Below are positions 21,479 to 32,095 of a stretch of 64,000 nucleotides of DNA, piece by piece (within the stretch, counting starts at the first letter, position 1; each line of letters begins with the position of its first letter). A program made the translations under genes and the position numbers. A model generated the notes under the pieces. That model did no database searches. It saw only the letters and a list, made by a program, of their open reading frames with translations, and had not been told where the DNA came from. The DNA is from Candidatus Thioglobus sp. (GTDB lineage: Bacteria; Pseudomonadota; Gammaproteobacteria; PS1; Pseudothioglobaceae): contig JAOMMB010000001.1 of the NCBI GenBank assembly GCA_028352435.1, positions 62,001-126,000 on the forward strand, given 5' to 3'.

Positions 21479-23733
21479 TGGCCAGTATTACTATTGAAAT
21501 TGATGGCAATATCGTTAATGCGAAAGCAGGTGAACGATTAATTACTATTACTGATAGAGAAGGTATTAGTGTTCCAAGATTTTGCTACCATAAGAAATTA
21601 TCAGTCTCAACCTCTTGTCGAATGTGCCTGGTAGATATAGAGGGTGTTCCAAAGCCACAAACTGCCTGTTCAACCCCTGTTTCTGATGGCATGAAGATTC
21701 ACACACAAAATGAAAAAGCCAAAGCTTCTCAAAAAGCAGTGATGGAATTTTTGTTAATTAACCACCCATTAGATTGTCCAATTTGCGACCAAGGTGGCGA
21801 GTGTGAATTGCAAGATGTTGCGGTTGAATATGGCTCTGATGTCTCTCGTTTTAGCGAAGGTAAACGTGTTGTTGCACCTAGCGATATTGGGCCATTAATT
21901 CAAACAGATATGACTCGCTGTATTCACTGTACCCGCTGTGTTCGATTTGGTAGTGAGATTGCCGGTATTATGGAAATGGGTGGTACAGGGCGAGGCGAGG
22001 ATTTAAAAATTGAGCCATTTTTAGCAGAAGGCATTACTTCTGAGCTATCTGGAAACATGATTGATGTTTGTCCAGTAGGCGCCTTAACCTCTAAACCATT
22101 TAGATACGAGCTAAGATCTTGGCAAATGGCTTCAGCGGATAGTGTTGCTCGCCATGATTTAGTTGGTTCAAACTTATATGCACAAACCTATAAAGGGCTA
22201 GTTAAGCGTGTTGTTTCAGGTGATAATGAATTGGTCAATGAGACATGGATTTCAGACAGAGATCGCTTCTCTTATGAAGGGCTTGCACACGAAAATAGAC
22301 TCTTATTGCCACAAATTAAAGTAGAAGGCCAGTGGAAAGAAGTTGAATGGAATGTGGCACTAGATTTTGCCATTAAAGGTTTAAATAAAAATGCATTAAA
22401 CAGCCGAAAAGCTCACAAATTAGGTGGTTTAGCTTCAAGTACAGCAACTACTGAAGAGTTTTATTTGATGCAAAAAATGCTTCGAGAAATAGGCTGCGAG
22501 AATATAGATTATCGTTTAAATGTTAATAATCTAGATGATCCAATTCACCTAGATTCTAATATTAAGTTGAGTGATCTAGAATGCGTTGATAATGTGTTGG
22601 TTATTGGTGCGAATTTACGTTTAGAGCAGCCAATGATTAACCTTAGGTTACGCAAGGCTCAATTAGCTGGTGCTACTGTTTCTGCTTTAAATGTTAAGGC
22701 ATTTGATTACAACCATAAAACTAATCATTCAACAGTTTCACCTAATGAAATTGCGACGATATTAGCGGGCGCATTAAAAGTTATTTTAGAAAAGAATTCT
22801 TTAGAGGCTCCATCATATATCACTAATATTAATCCTAGCGAGTTGTCGATTAACTTAGCGGGTAAATTACTAAACTCTGAACGTTCAGTGATTGTACTAG
22901 GTGAGCATGTTATTAACAATACGCAAGCTGCTAGTATTGCTCAAATGGTTGCTCAGATCGCTAAACAAGTTAATGGTAAAACATTAAATGTGACTAGCAG
23001 TGCCAATACTCTCGGTGCGCAATATGCCCATTTTTTACCGAAGAGTAAAGGCATGAATACCAATGAAATGCTAACAGCAGATATGAGTGCCTTTTTGCTT
23101 TTAGATATATACCCTGAATACGATTTTCATCATTCAAACTCGGCTGTTGAAGCTTTGTCAAAAGATGATGTATTTGTAGTGTCCTTAAATAGTTTTAATA
23201 ATGAGTTAGTAGCTCAATACTCTGATGTTTTATTACCAATGGCAGCGATGTATGAAACATCGGGTAGTCATGTTAATATCAACCATGATATGCAATCGTT
23301 TGCAGCAGCTGTTAAGGCCCCAGAAGAGGCTAAGCCGGCTTGGAAAATTTTAAAAGTATTTGCTGATTTGTTAGAGCTTCAAGGTTTTCACTATGAAAAT
23401 ATTACCCAGGTATCAGAAGAGCTTAGACATCAAAAAATTTATAAGCATAAGCAAGATATAGCAATAGAGTTGGGAAAGAAGTCACCCGCTATTGAGACAA
23501 TTTGGATGCATTCTGCATATCATTCAGATGCCTTGTTAAGACATGCTAAATCATTAAGTAGTAGTAAAATTGGACAAACCAATTCAGCCTCAATGAACAC
23601 CGCTACTGCTAAAGAATTATCACTAGAATGTGGCAATACTTATTTAGGTGTTCCAGTAGTTGTTAGCGATAGCGTTGCAGACCGATGTGTCTTTGTCAGT
23701 AGTAATCAATCTACTGACATGGGGAGAGAGTGA
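21478..23733 (+). CDS. nuoG: NADH-quinone oxidoreductase subunit G
   Basis: This 751-residue iron-sulfur subunit has an N-terminal 2Fe-2S domain ([18 protein letters not shown]), a His/Cys 4Fe-4S segment ([19 protein letters not shown]), a further 4Fe-4S segment ([11 protein letters not shown] with VCPVGAL), and a molybdopterin-oxidoreductase-like fold that is catalytically silent in complex I. The C-terminal half is weakly conserved, as usual. Confidence 0.96.
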   Translation: MASITIEIDGNIVNAKAGERLITITDREGISVPRFCYHKKLSVSTSCRMCLVDIEGVPKPQTACSTPVSDGMKIHTQNEKAKASQKAVMEFLLINHPLDCPICDQGGECELQDVAVEYGSDVSRFSEGKRVVAPSDIGPLIQTDMTRCIHCTRCVRFGSEIAGIMEMGGTGRGEDLKIEPFLAEGITSELSGNMIDVCPVGALTSKPFRYELRSWQMASADSVARHDLVGSNLYAQTYKGLVKRVVSGDNELVNETWISDRDRFSYEGLAHENRLLLPQIKVEGQWKEVEWNVALDFAIKGLNKNALNSRKAHKLGGLASSTATTEEFYLMQKMLREIGCENIDYRLNVNNLDDPIHLDSNIKLSDLECVDNVLVIGANLRLEQPMINLRLRKAQLAGATVSALNVKAFDYNHKTNHSTVSPNEIATILAGALKVILEKNSLEAPSYITNINPSELSINLAGKLLNSERSVIVLGEHVINNTQAASIAQMVAQIAKQVNGKTLNVTSSANTLGAQYAHFLPKSKGMNTNEMLTADMSAFLLLDIYPEYDFHHSNSAVEALSKDDVFVVSLNSFNNELVAQYSDVLLPMAAMYETSGSHVNINHDMQSFAAAVKAPEEAKPAWKILKVFADLLELQGFHYENITQVSEELRHQKIYKHKQDIAIELGKKSPAIETIWMHSAYHSDALLRHAKSLSSSKIGQTNSASMNTATAKELSLECGNTYLGVPVVVSDSVADRCVFVSSNQSTDMGRE

Positions 23734-24812
23734 TGATGGAAATTTGGCAGTCTTTTGTTATGTTGGTGAACGAGTTATTACCTTGGTTTAATGGGAATGT
23801 TGCCGCGATTGTCATTATTTTAATTAAGGCAATGGCTCTCATTATGCCACTGTTACTAGTCGTTGCTTACTTTACTTATGCAGAGCGTAAGGTTATTGGT
23901 TATATGCAGCTGAGAATTGGCCCCAATCGTGTCGGCCCTAAAGGCTGGTTGCAACCAATTGCGGATGCCTTAAAGCTAATGACTAAGGAAATTATTTTCC
24001 CAAGCAAAGCTAATATTTATTTATTTTTACTCGCTCCTATCTTAGCGATTGCACCGGCGATTGCTGTATGGGCGGTCATCCCTTTTGATGAAGGTATTTA
24101 CGTCACTAATTTAGATGTAAGTTTGCTGTACGTTTTAGCGATTGGTTCAATTGGCGTGTACGGTATTATCTTGGCTGGTTGGGCATCTAACTCAAAGTAC
24201 CCTTTACTAGGCGCACTTCGAAGTGCATCGCTATTAGTGTCTTATGAAATCGTGATTGGCTTTGCCTTAGTAACGGTTGTAATGATTGCAGGCAGTGTTA
24301 ATCTTAATACCATTGTGACTGGCCAGCAGGGCGGCATTATAAATTGGTACTTTATTCCTTTATTTCCAATGATGATTATCTTTTTCATCTCAGCATTAGT
24401 TGAAACCAATCGTGCGCCTTTTGACGTAGTCGAGGGTGAATCAGAAATCGTAGGTGGAACCCATGTTGAATATTCTGGCATGACATTTGCTGTATTTTTC
24501 CTAGCAGAATATGCCAATATGATTCTAATGGCAGTGCTGGCAGTGGTTCTATTTTTTGGTGGCTGGCACTCTCCATTTGAAGGGATTGCTTATCTTGAAG
24601 CTATCTTTAACTGGATACCAGGCATTATCTGGCTATTAGCAAAAACAACATTCTTTATGTTCTTGTATTTATGGGTGAGAGCAACTTTTCCACGCTTTCG
24701 GTATGATCAGATTATGCGTCTGAGTTGGAAGGTATTTTTACCCATCACTATTTTTTGGATTTTTGTGGTCGCAATAATGACCCAATTACACATTGGTCCG
24801 TGGTTTTCATAA
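23733..24812 (+). CDS. nuoH: NADH-quinone oxidoreductase subunit H
   Basis: A membrane subunit with about eight helices that connects the peripheral arm to the proton pumps and lines the quinone channel. [20 protein letters not shown] and [19 protein letters not shown] are the two diagnostic loops. The start is uncertain among GTG 23730, ATG 23733 and ATG 23736; GGGGAGAG precedes them. Confidence 0.97.
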   Translation: MMEIWQSFVMLVNELLPWFNGNVAAIVIILIKAMALIMPLLLVVAYFTYAERKVIGYMQLRIGPNRVGPKGWLQPIADALKLMTKEIIFPSKANIYLFLLAPILAIAPAIAVWAVIPFDEGIYVTNLDVSLLYVLAIGSIGVYGIILAGWASNSKYPLLGALRSASLLVSYEIVIGFALVTVVMIAGSVNLNTIVTGQQGGIINWYFIPLFPMMIIFFISALVETNRAPFDVVEGESEIVGGTHVEYSGMTFAVFFLAEYANMILMAVLAVVLFFGGWHSPFEGIAYLEAIFNWIPGIIWLLAKTTFFMFLYLWVRATFPRFRYDQIMRLSWKVFLPITIFWIFVVAIMTQLHIGPWFS

Positions 24813-24823
24813 AAGGTTAAGAG

Positions 24824-25315
24824 ATGATTAATAAACTGAAAAAAATAATAAAAAGCCTTAGCTTAAGTGAGTTACGTTCGGGCATGAAGATTACCGGCAA
24901 AGAACTTTTTAATACCAAAACTACCGTACAGTATCCGGAAGAAAAAACGCCAATTTCTCCAAGGTTTAGAGGATTACATGCATTACGTCGCTACCCAAAT
25001 GGAGAAGAGCGTTGTATTGCTTGCAAACTGTGTGAGGCGGTTTGTCCAGCTAACGCGATCACTATTGAATCTGAAATGCGTGACGATGGAACAAGACGCA
25101 CCACCCAATATGACATTGATTTATTTAAGTGTATTTTTTGTGGCTTTTGTGAAGAAGCATGTCCAGTGGATGCGATTGTTGAAACACAGATATTTGAATA
25201 TGCATTTGAATCAAGAGATGGCAGTATCATGACTAAGGATCGATTGTTAAAAGTAGGCGATGACAATGAAGAAAGCATTAGCCAAGCAAGATCTGAAGAC
25301 GCCAAATATCGATAA
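24824..25315 (+). CDS. nuoI: NADH-quinone oxidoreductase subunit I
   Basis: A 163-residue subunit with two 4Fe-4S ferredoxin motifs, [16 protein letters not shown] and [16 protein letters not shown] (clusters N6a and N6b), and the [16 protein letters not shown] lead-in. The gene starts 11 bp after nuoH. Confidence 0.98.
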   Translation: MINKLKKIIKSLSLSELRSGMKITGKELFNTKTTVQYPEEKTPISPRFRGLHALRRYPNGEERCIACKLCEAVCPANAITIESEMRDDGTRRTTQYDIDLFKCIFCGFCEEACPVDAIVETQIFEYAFESRDGSIMTKDRLLKVGDDNEESISQARSEDAKYR

Positions 25316-25327
25316 GGATAAACAAAA

Positions 25328-25939
25328 ATGGGTTCCGAACAAATAATTTTCTATTTTTTATCATTTTGGCTGATAGCTTCCTCGCTAGCCATGATATTTT
25401 CTCGTAATGCAGCAAAAGCAGTATTATTTTTAGTGCTGAGTTTTTTTTCAGTAGCAAGTGTTTGGATCTTATTAGAGGCTGAATTTTTAGCCATTACTTT
25501 GATTCTTGTTTACGTAGGTGCTGTCATGGTACTGTTCTTATTTGTCATTAAGATGCTTAATATTGATAAGTCAACACTGCGTGCTAAGTTTGCTGGTTAT
25601 TTACCGCTTGGCCTAATTGTCGCGTTAATTATTATTGCTGAAATGACGTTAGTGTTAGGTAATGCCCAATTTGGATTAGACGTTATGCCAGCACCCGCAA
25701 GACATGGTGCAGATTATAGTAATATTACCGAGTTGGCTTTGCAACTTTATACAACCTATGTATACCCATTTGAATTAGCTGCAGTATTATTACTAATAGC
25801 TATTATTGCCGCTATCACTTTGGTGCATAAAAAAGAAATCAACCGAAAGCAACAATCTATTTCTGAGCAGGTTAATGTGAGAGCAAAAGATAGAGTGCGA
25901 ATCGTGTCAATCACCTCATCGTCTAAGGAGAATAAGTAA
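25328..25939 (+). CDS. nuoJ: NADH-quinone oxidoreductase subunit J
   Basis: A 203-residue membrane subunit with five predicted helices. The [19 protein letters not shown] start and the [22 protein letters not shown] helix with its pi-bulge-type glycine region identify NuoJ. The stop shares one base with the nuoK start. Confidence 0.96.
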   Translation: MGSEQIIFYFLSFWLIASSLAMIFSRNAAKAVLFLVLSFFSVASVWILLEAEFLAITLILVYVGAVMVLFLFVIKMLNIDKSTLRAKFAGYLPLGLIVALIIIAEMTLVLGNAQFGLDVMPAPARHGADYSNITELALQLYTTYVYPFELAAVLLLIAIIAAITLVHKKEINRKQQSISEQVNVRAKDRVRIVSITSSSKENK

Positions 25940-26244
25940 TGGTCAGTTTGAGTGATTACTTAATTTTAAGTAGTGTTATTTTCTGTATTGGCTTAGTGGG
26001 TATTTTTGTTAACCGTACTAATATCATTACTTTGTTGATGTGCGTAGAGCTTATTTTGGCTGCAGTTAATACGAATTTTATTGCTTTTTCTCATTTTCTG
26101 GGCAATGAAGCGGGTCAGATTTTTGTATTTTTCATCTTGACTGTTGCTGCTGCAGAAGTAGCCATTGGATTGGCCATCTTGACACTCTTATTTAGAGTGC
26201 GCGGATCGATCGATGTTGACGTCACTAATAGTTTAAAGGGGTAA
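25939..26244 (+). CDS. nuoK: NADH-quinone oxidoreductase subunit K
   Basis: A 101-residue MrpC-like subunit with three helices. The conserved membrane glutamates lie in [13 protein letters not shown] and [18 protein letters not shown]. Confidence 0.97.
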   Translation: MVSLSDYLILSSVIFCIGLVGIFVNRTNIITLLMCVELILAAVNTNFIAFSHFLGNEAGQIFVFFILTVAAAEVAIGLAILTLLFRVRGSIDVDVTNSLKG

Positions 26245-28211
26245 TGATGGAGCAAATATATTTAACAATTGCTTTGGCACCTTTGGTAGGAGCGATCTTT
26301 GCTGGATTTTTTGGCTCGTTACTCGGCAGAATGGCAACTACTGTTATAACAATTGCGGGCGTACTAATATCCACTATTCTATCTTTTTATGTATTCAATC
26401 ATCATGTACTAGAAGGCGGTGAAGTTTTTAATCAAAACCTTTACACCTGGATGCAAATTGGCGAACTTAATATCAGTGTTGGATTTTTAATTGACAACTT
26501 AACTGCCATCATGCTCGTGGTGGTATCGTTTGTGTCGCTTATGGTGCATATTTATACGATTGGCTATATGCACGATGACGCCGGCTACACTAAGTTTTTT
26601 AGCTATATTTCGTTATTCACTTTCTCTATGTTTATGCTGGTGATGAGTAATAACTTCATGCAGTTATTCTTTGGTTGGGAAGCAGTTGGTTTGGTCTCGT
26701 ATCTGTTAATTGGTTTCTGGCATCATAAAGAAAGCGCTGTTGAAGCAAACTTGAAAGCTTTTTTAGTTAATCGTGTAGGAGATTTTGGCTTTTTACTAGG
26801 TATTGCTTTGGTGCTTATGTATTTTGGCTCGCTAGATTATGTCGAAGTATTTGCAAGCCTAGGCAATGTCACTGGCGTAACCATGCTTGATGGCACTAGC
26901 GTTATTACTGTTATTTGTATTTTATTATTCATTGGTGCCATGGGTAAATCTGCCCAAGTACCACTTCACGTTTGGCTACCCGGTTCGATGGAAGGTCCAA
27001 CACCAATCTCAGCATTGATTCACGCAGCCACTATGGTGACAGCTGGTATCTTTATGGTGTCGCGCATGTCGCCAATGTTTGAGCTTAGTGAGACAGCACT
27101 TATAGTAGTAATGGTGGTGGGTGCGATTACTGCCTTATTTATGGGCTTATTAGGCATCGTACAAAACGATATTAAAAAAGTAGTGGCTTATTCAACACTC
27201 TCACAACTTGGCTATATGACTGTAGCATTAGGTGTGAGCGCATACTCAGTGGCTATTTTTCACCTCATGACTCACGCTTTCTTTAAGGCACTACTTTTCT
27301 TAGCAGCGGGCTCAGTAATTGTAGCCCTACACCACAAACAAGATATTCGTAAGATGGGTGGTTTGCGTAAAAAAATGCCAATAACTTATTGGACTTCATT
27401 AATTGGTACATTGGCACTTATTGGCTTCCCAGGCTTTGCAGGTTTTTATTCAAAAGATATGATTATCGAAGCGGTGCATTTCTCTCAACTACCATTTTCT
27501 GATTGGGTTTATGTCGCCGTTGTTATCGGTGTTTTTATTACGGCTTTCTATTCACTTAGGATGTTCTTTTTGGTCTTTCATGGTGAATCAAGAATGGATG
27601 AACATACGGCATCACATGTCAAAGAGTCACCTTTTAGTATTACTTTACCCCTTGTGGCTTTGGCGATACCATCTGCGCTGATTGGTTATCTTACTATTGA
27701 CCCAATGCTGTTTAATGGCTGGCTCGATAATGCCATCACAGTGGCTACAAATCATACTTCAATGGCAAGTCTTGAGGCTAATTTTCATGGTGCCAATGGA
27801 ATGATTCCTCATGCATTACAAACGCTACCTTTCTGGATGATGGTCGGCGGTATTGCTAGTGCTTGGGTGTTGACACTTTATAGATCGCAATGGGCAGACT
27901 GGATTCAAAAGAAATTTCATCGCAGTAACTACGTATTAGAATCACTTTATGGTTTTGATCGTTTAAACGATATTGTCTTTGTAGGTGGCATTAAAAAACT
28001 AGGTAACTTCTTATGGAAGGTGTCAGATTCTGGACTAATTGACAAAATACTCGTCAATGGCAGCGCAAGATTTGTTGGATTTATCGCCTCAATGGTTCGC
28101 CCAATACAAACAGGCTATGTTTATCATTATGCATTTTTCATGATTGTTAGTTTATTAATTATTTTAACTTGGGTACTGTTTGCAGGTGATAACCCACTAC
28201 TTGAGCTTTAA
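26244..28211 (+). CDS. nuoL: NADH-quinone oxidoreductase subunit L
   Basis: This 655-residue antiporter-like proton-pumping subunit carries the lateral helix at its C terminus. FFGWEAVGLVSYLLIGFWHHKESA, the KSAQVPLHVWLPGSMEGPTPISA block and KKVVAYSTLSQLGYM are diagnostic and include the key Glu, Lys and His residues. Two tandem ATGs (26244, 26247) follow AAAGGGG. Confidence 0.98.
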   Translation: MMEQIYLTIALAPLVGAIFAGFFGSLLGRMATTVITIAGVLISTILSFYVFNHHVLEGGEVFNQNLYTWMQIGELNISVGFLIDNLTAIMLVVVSFVSLMVHIYTIGYMHDDAGYTKFFSYISLFTFSMFMLVMSNNFMQLFFGWEAVGLVSYLLIGFWHHKESAVEANLKAFLVNRVGDFGFLLGIALVLMYFGSLDYVEVFASLGNVTGVTMLDGTSVITVICILLFIGAMGKSAQVPLHVWLPGSMEGPTPISALIHAATMVTAGIFMVSRMSPMFELSETALIVVMVVGAITALFMGLLGIVQNDIKKVVAYSTLSQLGYMTVALGVSAYSVAIFHLMTHAFFKALLFLAAGSVIVALHHKQDIRKMGGLRKKMPITYWTSLIGTLALIGFPGFAGFYSKDMIIEAVHFSQLPFSDWVYVAVVIGVFITAFYSLRMFFLVFHGESRMDEHTASHVKESPFSITLPLVALAIPSALIGYLTIDPMLFNGWLDNAITVATNHTSMASLEANFHGANGMIPHALQTLPFWMMVGGIASAWVLTLYRSQWADWIQKKFHRSNYVLESLYGFDRLNDIVFVGGIKKLGNFLWKVSDSGLIDKILVNGSARFVGFIASMVRPIQTGYVYHYAFFMIVSLLIILTWVLFAGDNPLLEL

Positions 28212-28213
28212 CG

Positions 28214-29719
28214 ATGGATAATTCATTACTTAGTTTGTTAATTTGGCTGCCAATTTTTGGCGGTGCATTGGTTATTTGGCTGGGCAACGAGCGAGCTAAT
28301 ACAGCACGTTGGTTGAGCGTTTCTCTCTCTATTGTGGTGTTTATTATGTCACTGAGTTTGTATACCGAGTTTGACTCAAGTACTCATCTGATGCAATTTG
28401 AAGAGAAAGCTTCTTGGATCTCTCAGTTTGATGTTTACTATCATATTGGTGTAGATGGCATTTCAATGCCATTGATTATCCTTACAACATTTTCAAGTAT
28501 TTTGGTATTGATTGCAGGTTGGGAGGTTATTCAAACGCGCCCAGCACACTATATGGCTGCATTCTTGATGATGGAAGGATTAATCATTGGTGTGTTTTCT
28601 GCACTTGACGGCATTCTTTTTTACGCATTTTGGGAAGCATCACTGATTCCAATGTTGTTGATTATTGGTGTGTGGGGTGGCGACAACCGAGTTTATGCTG
28701 CGATCAAGTTCTTCTTGTATACGTTTTTGGGCTCGGTATTTATGTTGGTATCGCTCATCTACATGTACAACAAAGGTGGCTCATTTTCTATTCTAGACAT
28801 GCATAATCTTAGTTTAAGTGCTAGCGAACAGGCTTGGATTTTCTGGGCATTCTTCATGGCTTTTGCCGTTAAAGTGCCGATGTTTCCTGTACACACTTGG
28901 CTACCTGATGCTCACGTTCAAGCGCCAACGGGTGGCTCGGTTATCCTTGCCGCTATTATGCTTAAGATGGGTGGTTATGGTTTCTTTCGTTTTTCATTGC
29001 CGATCACGCCAGATGCTTCTTTAGAGTTTTCAGAAATCGTAATTATTCTTTCTTTGATTGCCATTGTTTATATTGGCTTTGTGGCTTTGGTTCAACGTGA
29101 TATGAAAAAGCTTATCGCTTATTCATCAATCTCACACATGGGTTTTGTAACACTTGGTGTCTTTGCTTTATTCCTAGCCTACACGCCAGGCGCAGCAGAA
29201 GGCGCGCTGCTTGGTCTTGAGGGTGCGATGATTCAAATGATTTCTCACGGCTTTATATCTGCTGCTATGTTCTTAGTAGTGGGTGTTTTATATGACCGTC
29301 TTCATTCAAGAGAAATCTCCACCTACGGCGGTGTAATCAACTCCATGCCAAAGTTTACAGGCTTTGCGGTGTTATTTGCTATGGCCAATGCTGGCTTGCC
29401 AGGCACCTCAGGTTTTGTGGGTGAATTTATGGTGATTCTTGGCGTGATGCAAGCTAATATTTGGTACGCTGTTTTAGCCGGAACCACGCTTATCGTTGGT
29501 GCTGCATATACTTTATGGATGGTTAAGCGCGTATTTTGGGGTGAAGTAACTAACCCAGCTGTTTCAACCTTGTCAGATATTAATGCTAGAGAGTTTGGCA
29601 TCTTGGCGATACTGGCTGTTGCAGTGGTTGCGATGGGTTTATACCCACAGCCCGTGATTGACGTTATGCATGTTTCCATTGAGCACTTATTAAACCAAGC
29701 CTTAACCTCTAAACTTTAA
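28214..29719 (+). CDS. nuoM: NADH-quinone oxidoreductase subunit M
   Basis: A 501-residue antiporter-like subunit. FYAFWEASLIPMLLIIGVWGG, the VKVPMFPVHTWLPDAHVQAP block and KKLIAYSSISHMGFV carry the expected functional residues. It begins two bases after the nuoL stop. Confidence 0.98.
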   Translation: MDNSLLSLLIWLPIFGGALVIWLGNERANTARWLSVSLSIVVFIMSLSLYTEFDSSTHLMQFEEKASWISQFDVYYHIGVDGISMPLIILTTFSSILVLIAGWEVIQTRPAHYMAAFLMMEGLIIGVFSALDGILFYAFWEASLIPMLLIIGVWGGDNRVYAAIKFFLYTFLGSVFMLVSLIYMYNKGGSFSILDMHNLSLSASEQAWIFWAFFMAFAVKVPMFPVHTWLPDAHVQAPTGGSVILAAIMLKMGGYGFFRFSLPITPDASLEFSEIVIILSLIAIVYIGFVALVQRDMKKLIAYSSISHMGFVTLGVFALFLAYTPGAAEGALLGLEGAMIQMISHGFISAAMFLVVGVLYDRLHSREISTYGGVINSMPKFTGFAVLFAMANAGLPGTSGFVGEFMVILGVMQANIWYAVLAGTTLIVGAAYTLWMVKRVFWGEVTNPAVSTLSDINAREFGILAILAVAVVAMGLYPQPVIDVMHVSIEHLLNQALTSKL

Positions 29720-29730
29720 GTATTAGCATT

Positions 29731-31185
29731 ATGAATAATATGTACACATTTGACACATCAACTTTATGGGCTGCTTTGCCTGAAATATTCTTATTAGGTG
29801 CGATTGTGGTAGTGCTTTTATTAGACCTATTTTTAACCAAGCCTTTCAAGCAAGCTACCTATTATTTAATGCAAATTAGCTTATTCATCACAGGTGTAAT
29901 GGCTTTTAATTTAATCGATCAACCGCAAACCATCATCTTTAGTGGCTCGTTTATTTTAGACAACATGGCTTCGGTCTTTAAAGTCTTCATGATAGGCTCA
30001 ACTATGGTGGCTATGGTTTATACCCGCCATTACCTTATTCAGCATGCACTATTCAGAGGCGAGTATTTTGTCTTGGTACTTTTATCCGTATTAGGCATGA
30101 TGGTAATGGTTTCGGGCTATAGCTTATTAACGCTATATCTCGGATTAGAAATTTTATCTTTATCACTTTACACCCTTATCGCCATTGCACGAGAGCGAGC
30201 AGGTGCGGTAGAAGCAGCACTAAAATACTTTGTGCTAGGCGCTATCGCATCAGGCTTGTTACTTTACGGCATGAGCATGATTTACGGTATTAGTGGTAGT
30301 ATTAATATCACCGATATTGCTAATTTTGCTGCTAACGCCGACCTAGCTTCAAGAGAAACCCTTATTTTAAATTTTGGCCTAGTATTTTTAGTTATCGGTA
30401 TTGCCTTTAAACTAGGCGCTGTGCCGTTTCATATGTGGGTGCCAGATGTCTATCAAGGCGCACCAACTTCAGTAACGCTATTTTTATCCACCGTGCCAAA
30501 AGTAGCAGCAGTTGCTATGTTGGTTCGTATCTTGGTAGACGGTCTAGGTGCAATGCATGCTTATTGGGCAGATTTGTTTATGGTGCTAGCCGTGTTGTCT
30601 ATCGCACTTGGCTCGGTAGTTGCACTGATGCAAACCAACATCAAACGTTTATTGGCGTATTCCACCATCTCGCACGTTGGCTTTATTATGCTAGGCTTTG
30701 TTACCGGTGTTATCAGTGGATATGGTGCGGCAGTTTTTTACGTATTTGTCTATATTTTGATGAGCTTAGCGGCATTTGGTATCGTTATTCTTCTGAACAA
30801 AAAAGGCTTTGAAGCGGATCAAATCTCAGACTTTAAAGGCCTTAGTAAGCACTCACCTTGGTTTGCATTAATGATGTTAGTGGTCATGCTATCCATGGCA
30901 GGTGTGCCACCTTTTATTGGCTTTTATGCCAAATTCTTTATACTGCAACAAGTCATCTCAGCTGGCTTTGTAACACTTGCAGTGGTGGCGGTGGTGTTTG
31001 CTGTGATTAGTGCTTATTATTATTTACAAATTATCAAATCTATGTACTTTGAAGAGTCTGATAAAGACATCACTATTACCGCACCGATGGATATGCAACT
31101 AGTTTTATCAATCAATGCAGTATTAATTTTAGTGGTTGGTATATTCCCAGATTTTTGGATAAAACTCTCTCTTTCATTGTTCTAA
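29731..31185 (+). CDS. nuoN: NADH-quinone oxidoreductase subunit N
   Basis: A 484-residue antiporter-like subunit and the last gene of the operon. LYLGLEILSLSLYTLIA, FKLGAVPFHMWVPDVYQGAPTS and IKRLLAYSTISHVGFIMLG are conserved. The ATG at 29731 follows nuoM by 11 bp without a strong ribosome site; MNNMYT also offers an internal ATG. Confidence 0.97.
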   Translation: MNNMYTFDTSTLWAALPEIFLLGAIVVVLLLDLFLTKPFKQATYYLMQISLFITGVMAFNLIDQPQTIIFSGSFILDNMASVFKVFMIGSTMVAMVYTRHYLIQHALFRGEYFVLVLLSVLGMMVMVSGYSLLTLYLGLEILSLSLYTLIAIARERAGAVEAALKYFVLGAIASGLLLYGMSMIYGISGSINITDIANFAANADLASRETLILNFGLVFLVIGIAFKLGAVPFHMWVPDVYQGAPTSVTLFLSTVPKVAAVAMLVRILVDGLGAMHAYWADLFMVLAVLSIALGSVVALMQTNIKRLLAYSTISHVGFIMLGFVTGVISGYGAAVFYVFVYILMSLAAFGIVILLNKKGFEADQISDFKGLSKHSPWFALMMLVVMLSMAGVPPFIGFYAKFFILQQVISAGFVTLAVVAVVFAVISAYYYLQIIKSMYFEESDKDITITAPMDMQLVLSINAVLILVVGIFPDFWIKLSLSLF

Positions 31186-31193
31186 AGAGCTAA

Positions 31194-31217
31194 TTGGCAA
31201 TATTTGCCAAATTTTTA
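31194..31217 (+). terminator. Probable terminator of the nuo operon
   Basis: TTGGCAA and TTGCCAA (31194-31200 and 31204-31210) form a 7-bp stem with a 3-nt loop followed by ATTTTTATT. It is short but well placed, 9 bp after nuoN. Confidence 0.65.
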
Positions 31218-31555
31218 TTAGCTTGTTAAGTTTTGGTGTTTATATGCGTTATTTGACCTATAAATTGCCAAAATTCTTATAAAAAGCACGCTTTAAGCCC
31301 ATAAACCAAGGTTTTTACGAGTATTTATCTAGTAAAAATCCTTATTTGATAACAATTTAGCTCTATTTTGATTATTTCCAATATTTCTCAAAAGATAGTT
31401 TCATTAATCTGGCACTATTTCAAAGATATTCTAGTTTTAAATCAAGAAAACGCCAACCCTTGGAGTGGATTGCCTATAATGCATAAGTCATTACATGGTA
31501 TTACACATACTATTGAAATAAAAACTATTCGCACTCAACACAACACGCTCAACCA
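31218..31555. other. AT-rich intergenic region between nuoN and the RRM gene
   Basis: No convincing gene is seen. An imperfect hairpin of about 11 bp (31308-31318 with 31332-31343) lacks a T-run. A TATAAT box at 31475-31480 could be the promoter of the RRM gene. A 63-codon frame (31368-31559) starts at a TTG without a ribosome site and is probably not expressed. Confidence 0.5.
31475..31480 (+). promoter_or_regulatory. Putative -10 element for the RRM protein gene
   Basis: A perfect TATAAT about 75 nt before the RRM start. The -35 region is poor, so this is a modest prediction. Confidence 0.4.
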
Positions 31556-31810
31556 ATGAAAATATTAATAAGAAATCTTCCTCGCACACTATTAGAAAAC
31601 GGACTTAAAGAATTGTTTGAAGCCTATGGTGATGTGCAATCTTGCACAATCGTATTAGACAAAACAACAGGCGAATCTAAAGGTTTTGGCTTTGTCGAGA
31701 TCGCAAAAGTTGGCGATGCCAAAGCAGCCATACAAGGTCTTAATGGCAAACCTGTTAATGGCAATAAAATTAGAGTCAAAAAAGCAGAAAAAACAAACGA
31801 TGCTAAGTAG
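31556..31810 (+). CDS. Small RRM-domain RNA-binding protein
   Basis: This 84-residue protein is one RNA recognition motif and little else. RNP2 is ILIRNL (residues 3-8) and RNP1 is KGFGFVEI, both with the aromatic residues needed for RNA stacking. The short basic tail KKAEKTNDAK resembles the small cyanobacterial and proteobacterial Rbp proteins, some of which respond to cold. The target RNA is unknown. No clear Shine-Dalgarno is seen. Confidence 0.9.
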   Translation: MKILIRNLPRTLLENGLKELFEAYGDVQSCTIVLDKTTGESKGFGFVEIAKVGDAKAAIQGLNGKPVNGNKIRVKKAEKTNDAK

Positions 31811-31825
31811 TTTTAAGCATTAGTA

Positions 31826-32053
31826 ATGGGCTCGGATCAAGAAAACAATATTCATCATCAAGACCCACTCCACGGTCTTACACTTAAAACGATCGTCACT
31901 GACTTAGTACAGCATTTTGGATGGGAAGAGTTGGCCAAGCGTATTGACATAAACTGCTTTAAGAGTAATCCTAGTATTAATTCTAGCTTAAAGTTTCTAC
32001 GAAAAACCCCCTGGGCAAGACAAAAAGTTGAGCAACTGTATTTAAAGCAGTAG
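31826..32053 (+). CDS. VF530-family (DUF2132) putative DNA-binding protein
   Basis: This 75-residue protein matches the VF530/DUF2132 family: [27 protein letters not shown], and the C-terminal [20 protein letters not shown] block. A member from Vibrio fischeri was structurally characterised as a DNA-binding-like fold; its cellular role is unknown. It starts 15 bp after the RRM gene, so the two nucleic-acid-binding proteins may be co-expressed. Confidence 0.88.
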   Translation: MGSDQENNIHHQDPLHGLTLKTIVTDLVQHFGWEELAKRIDINCFKSNPSINSSLKFLRKTPWARQKVEQLYLKQ

Positions 32054-32095
32054 TTTTATTGCTATTTTTCTTTCTTATATAGCGGCATTTCACTT

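Noticed and set aside
31368-31559. 63-codon frame ending in an ATGA overlap with the RRM gene
   Set aside because: It begins at a TTG without a ribosome site, looks like AT-rich random sequence, and has a promoter-like TATAAT inside it.
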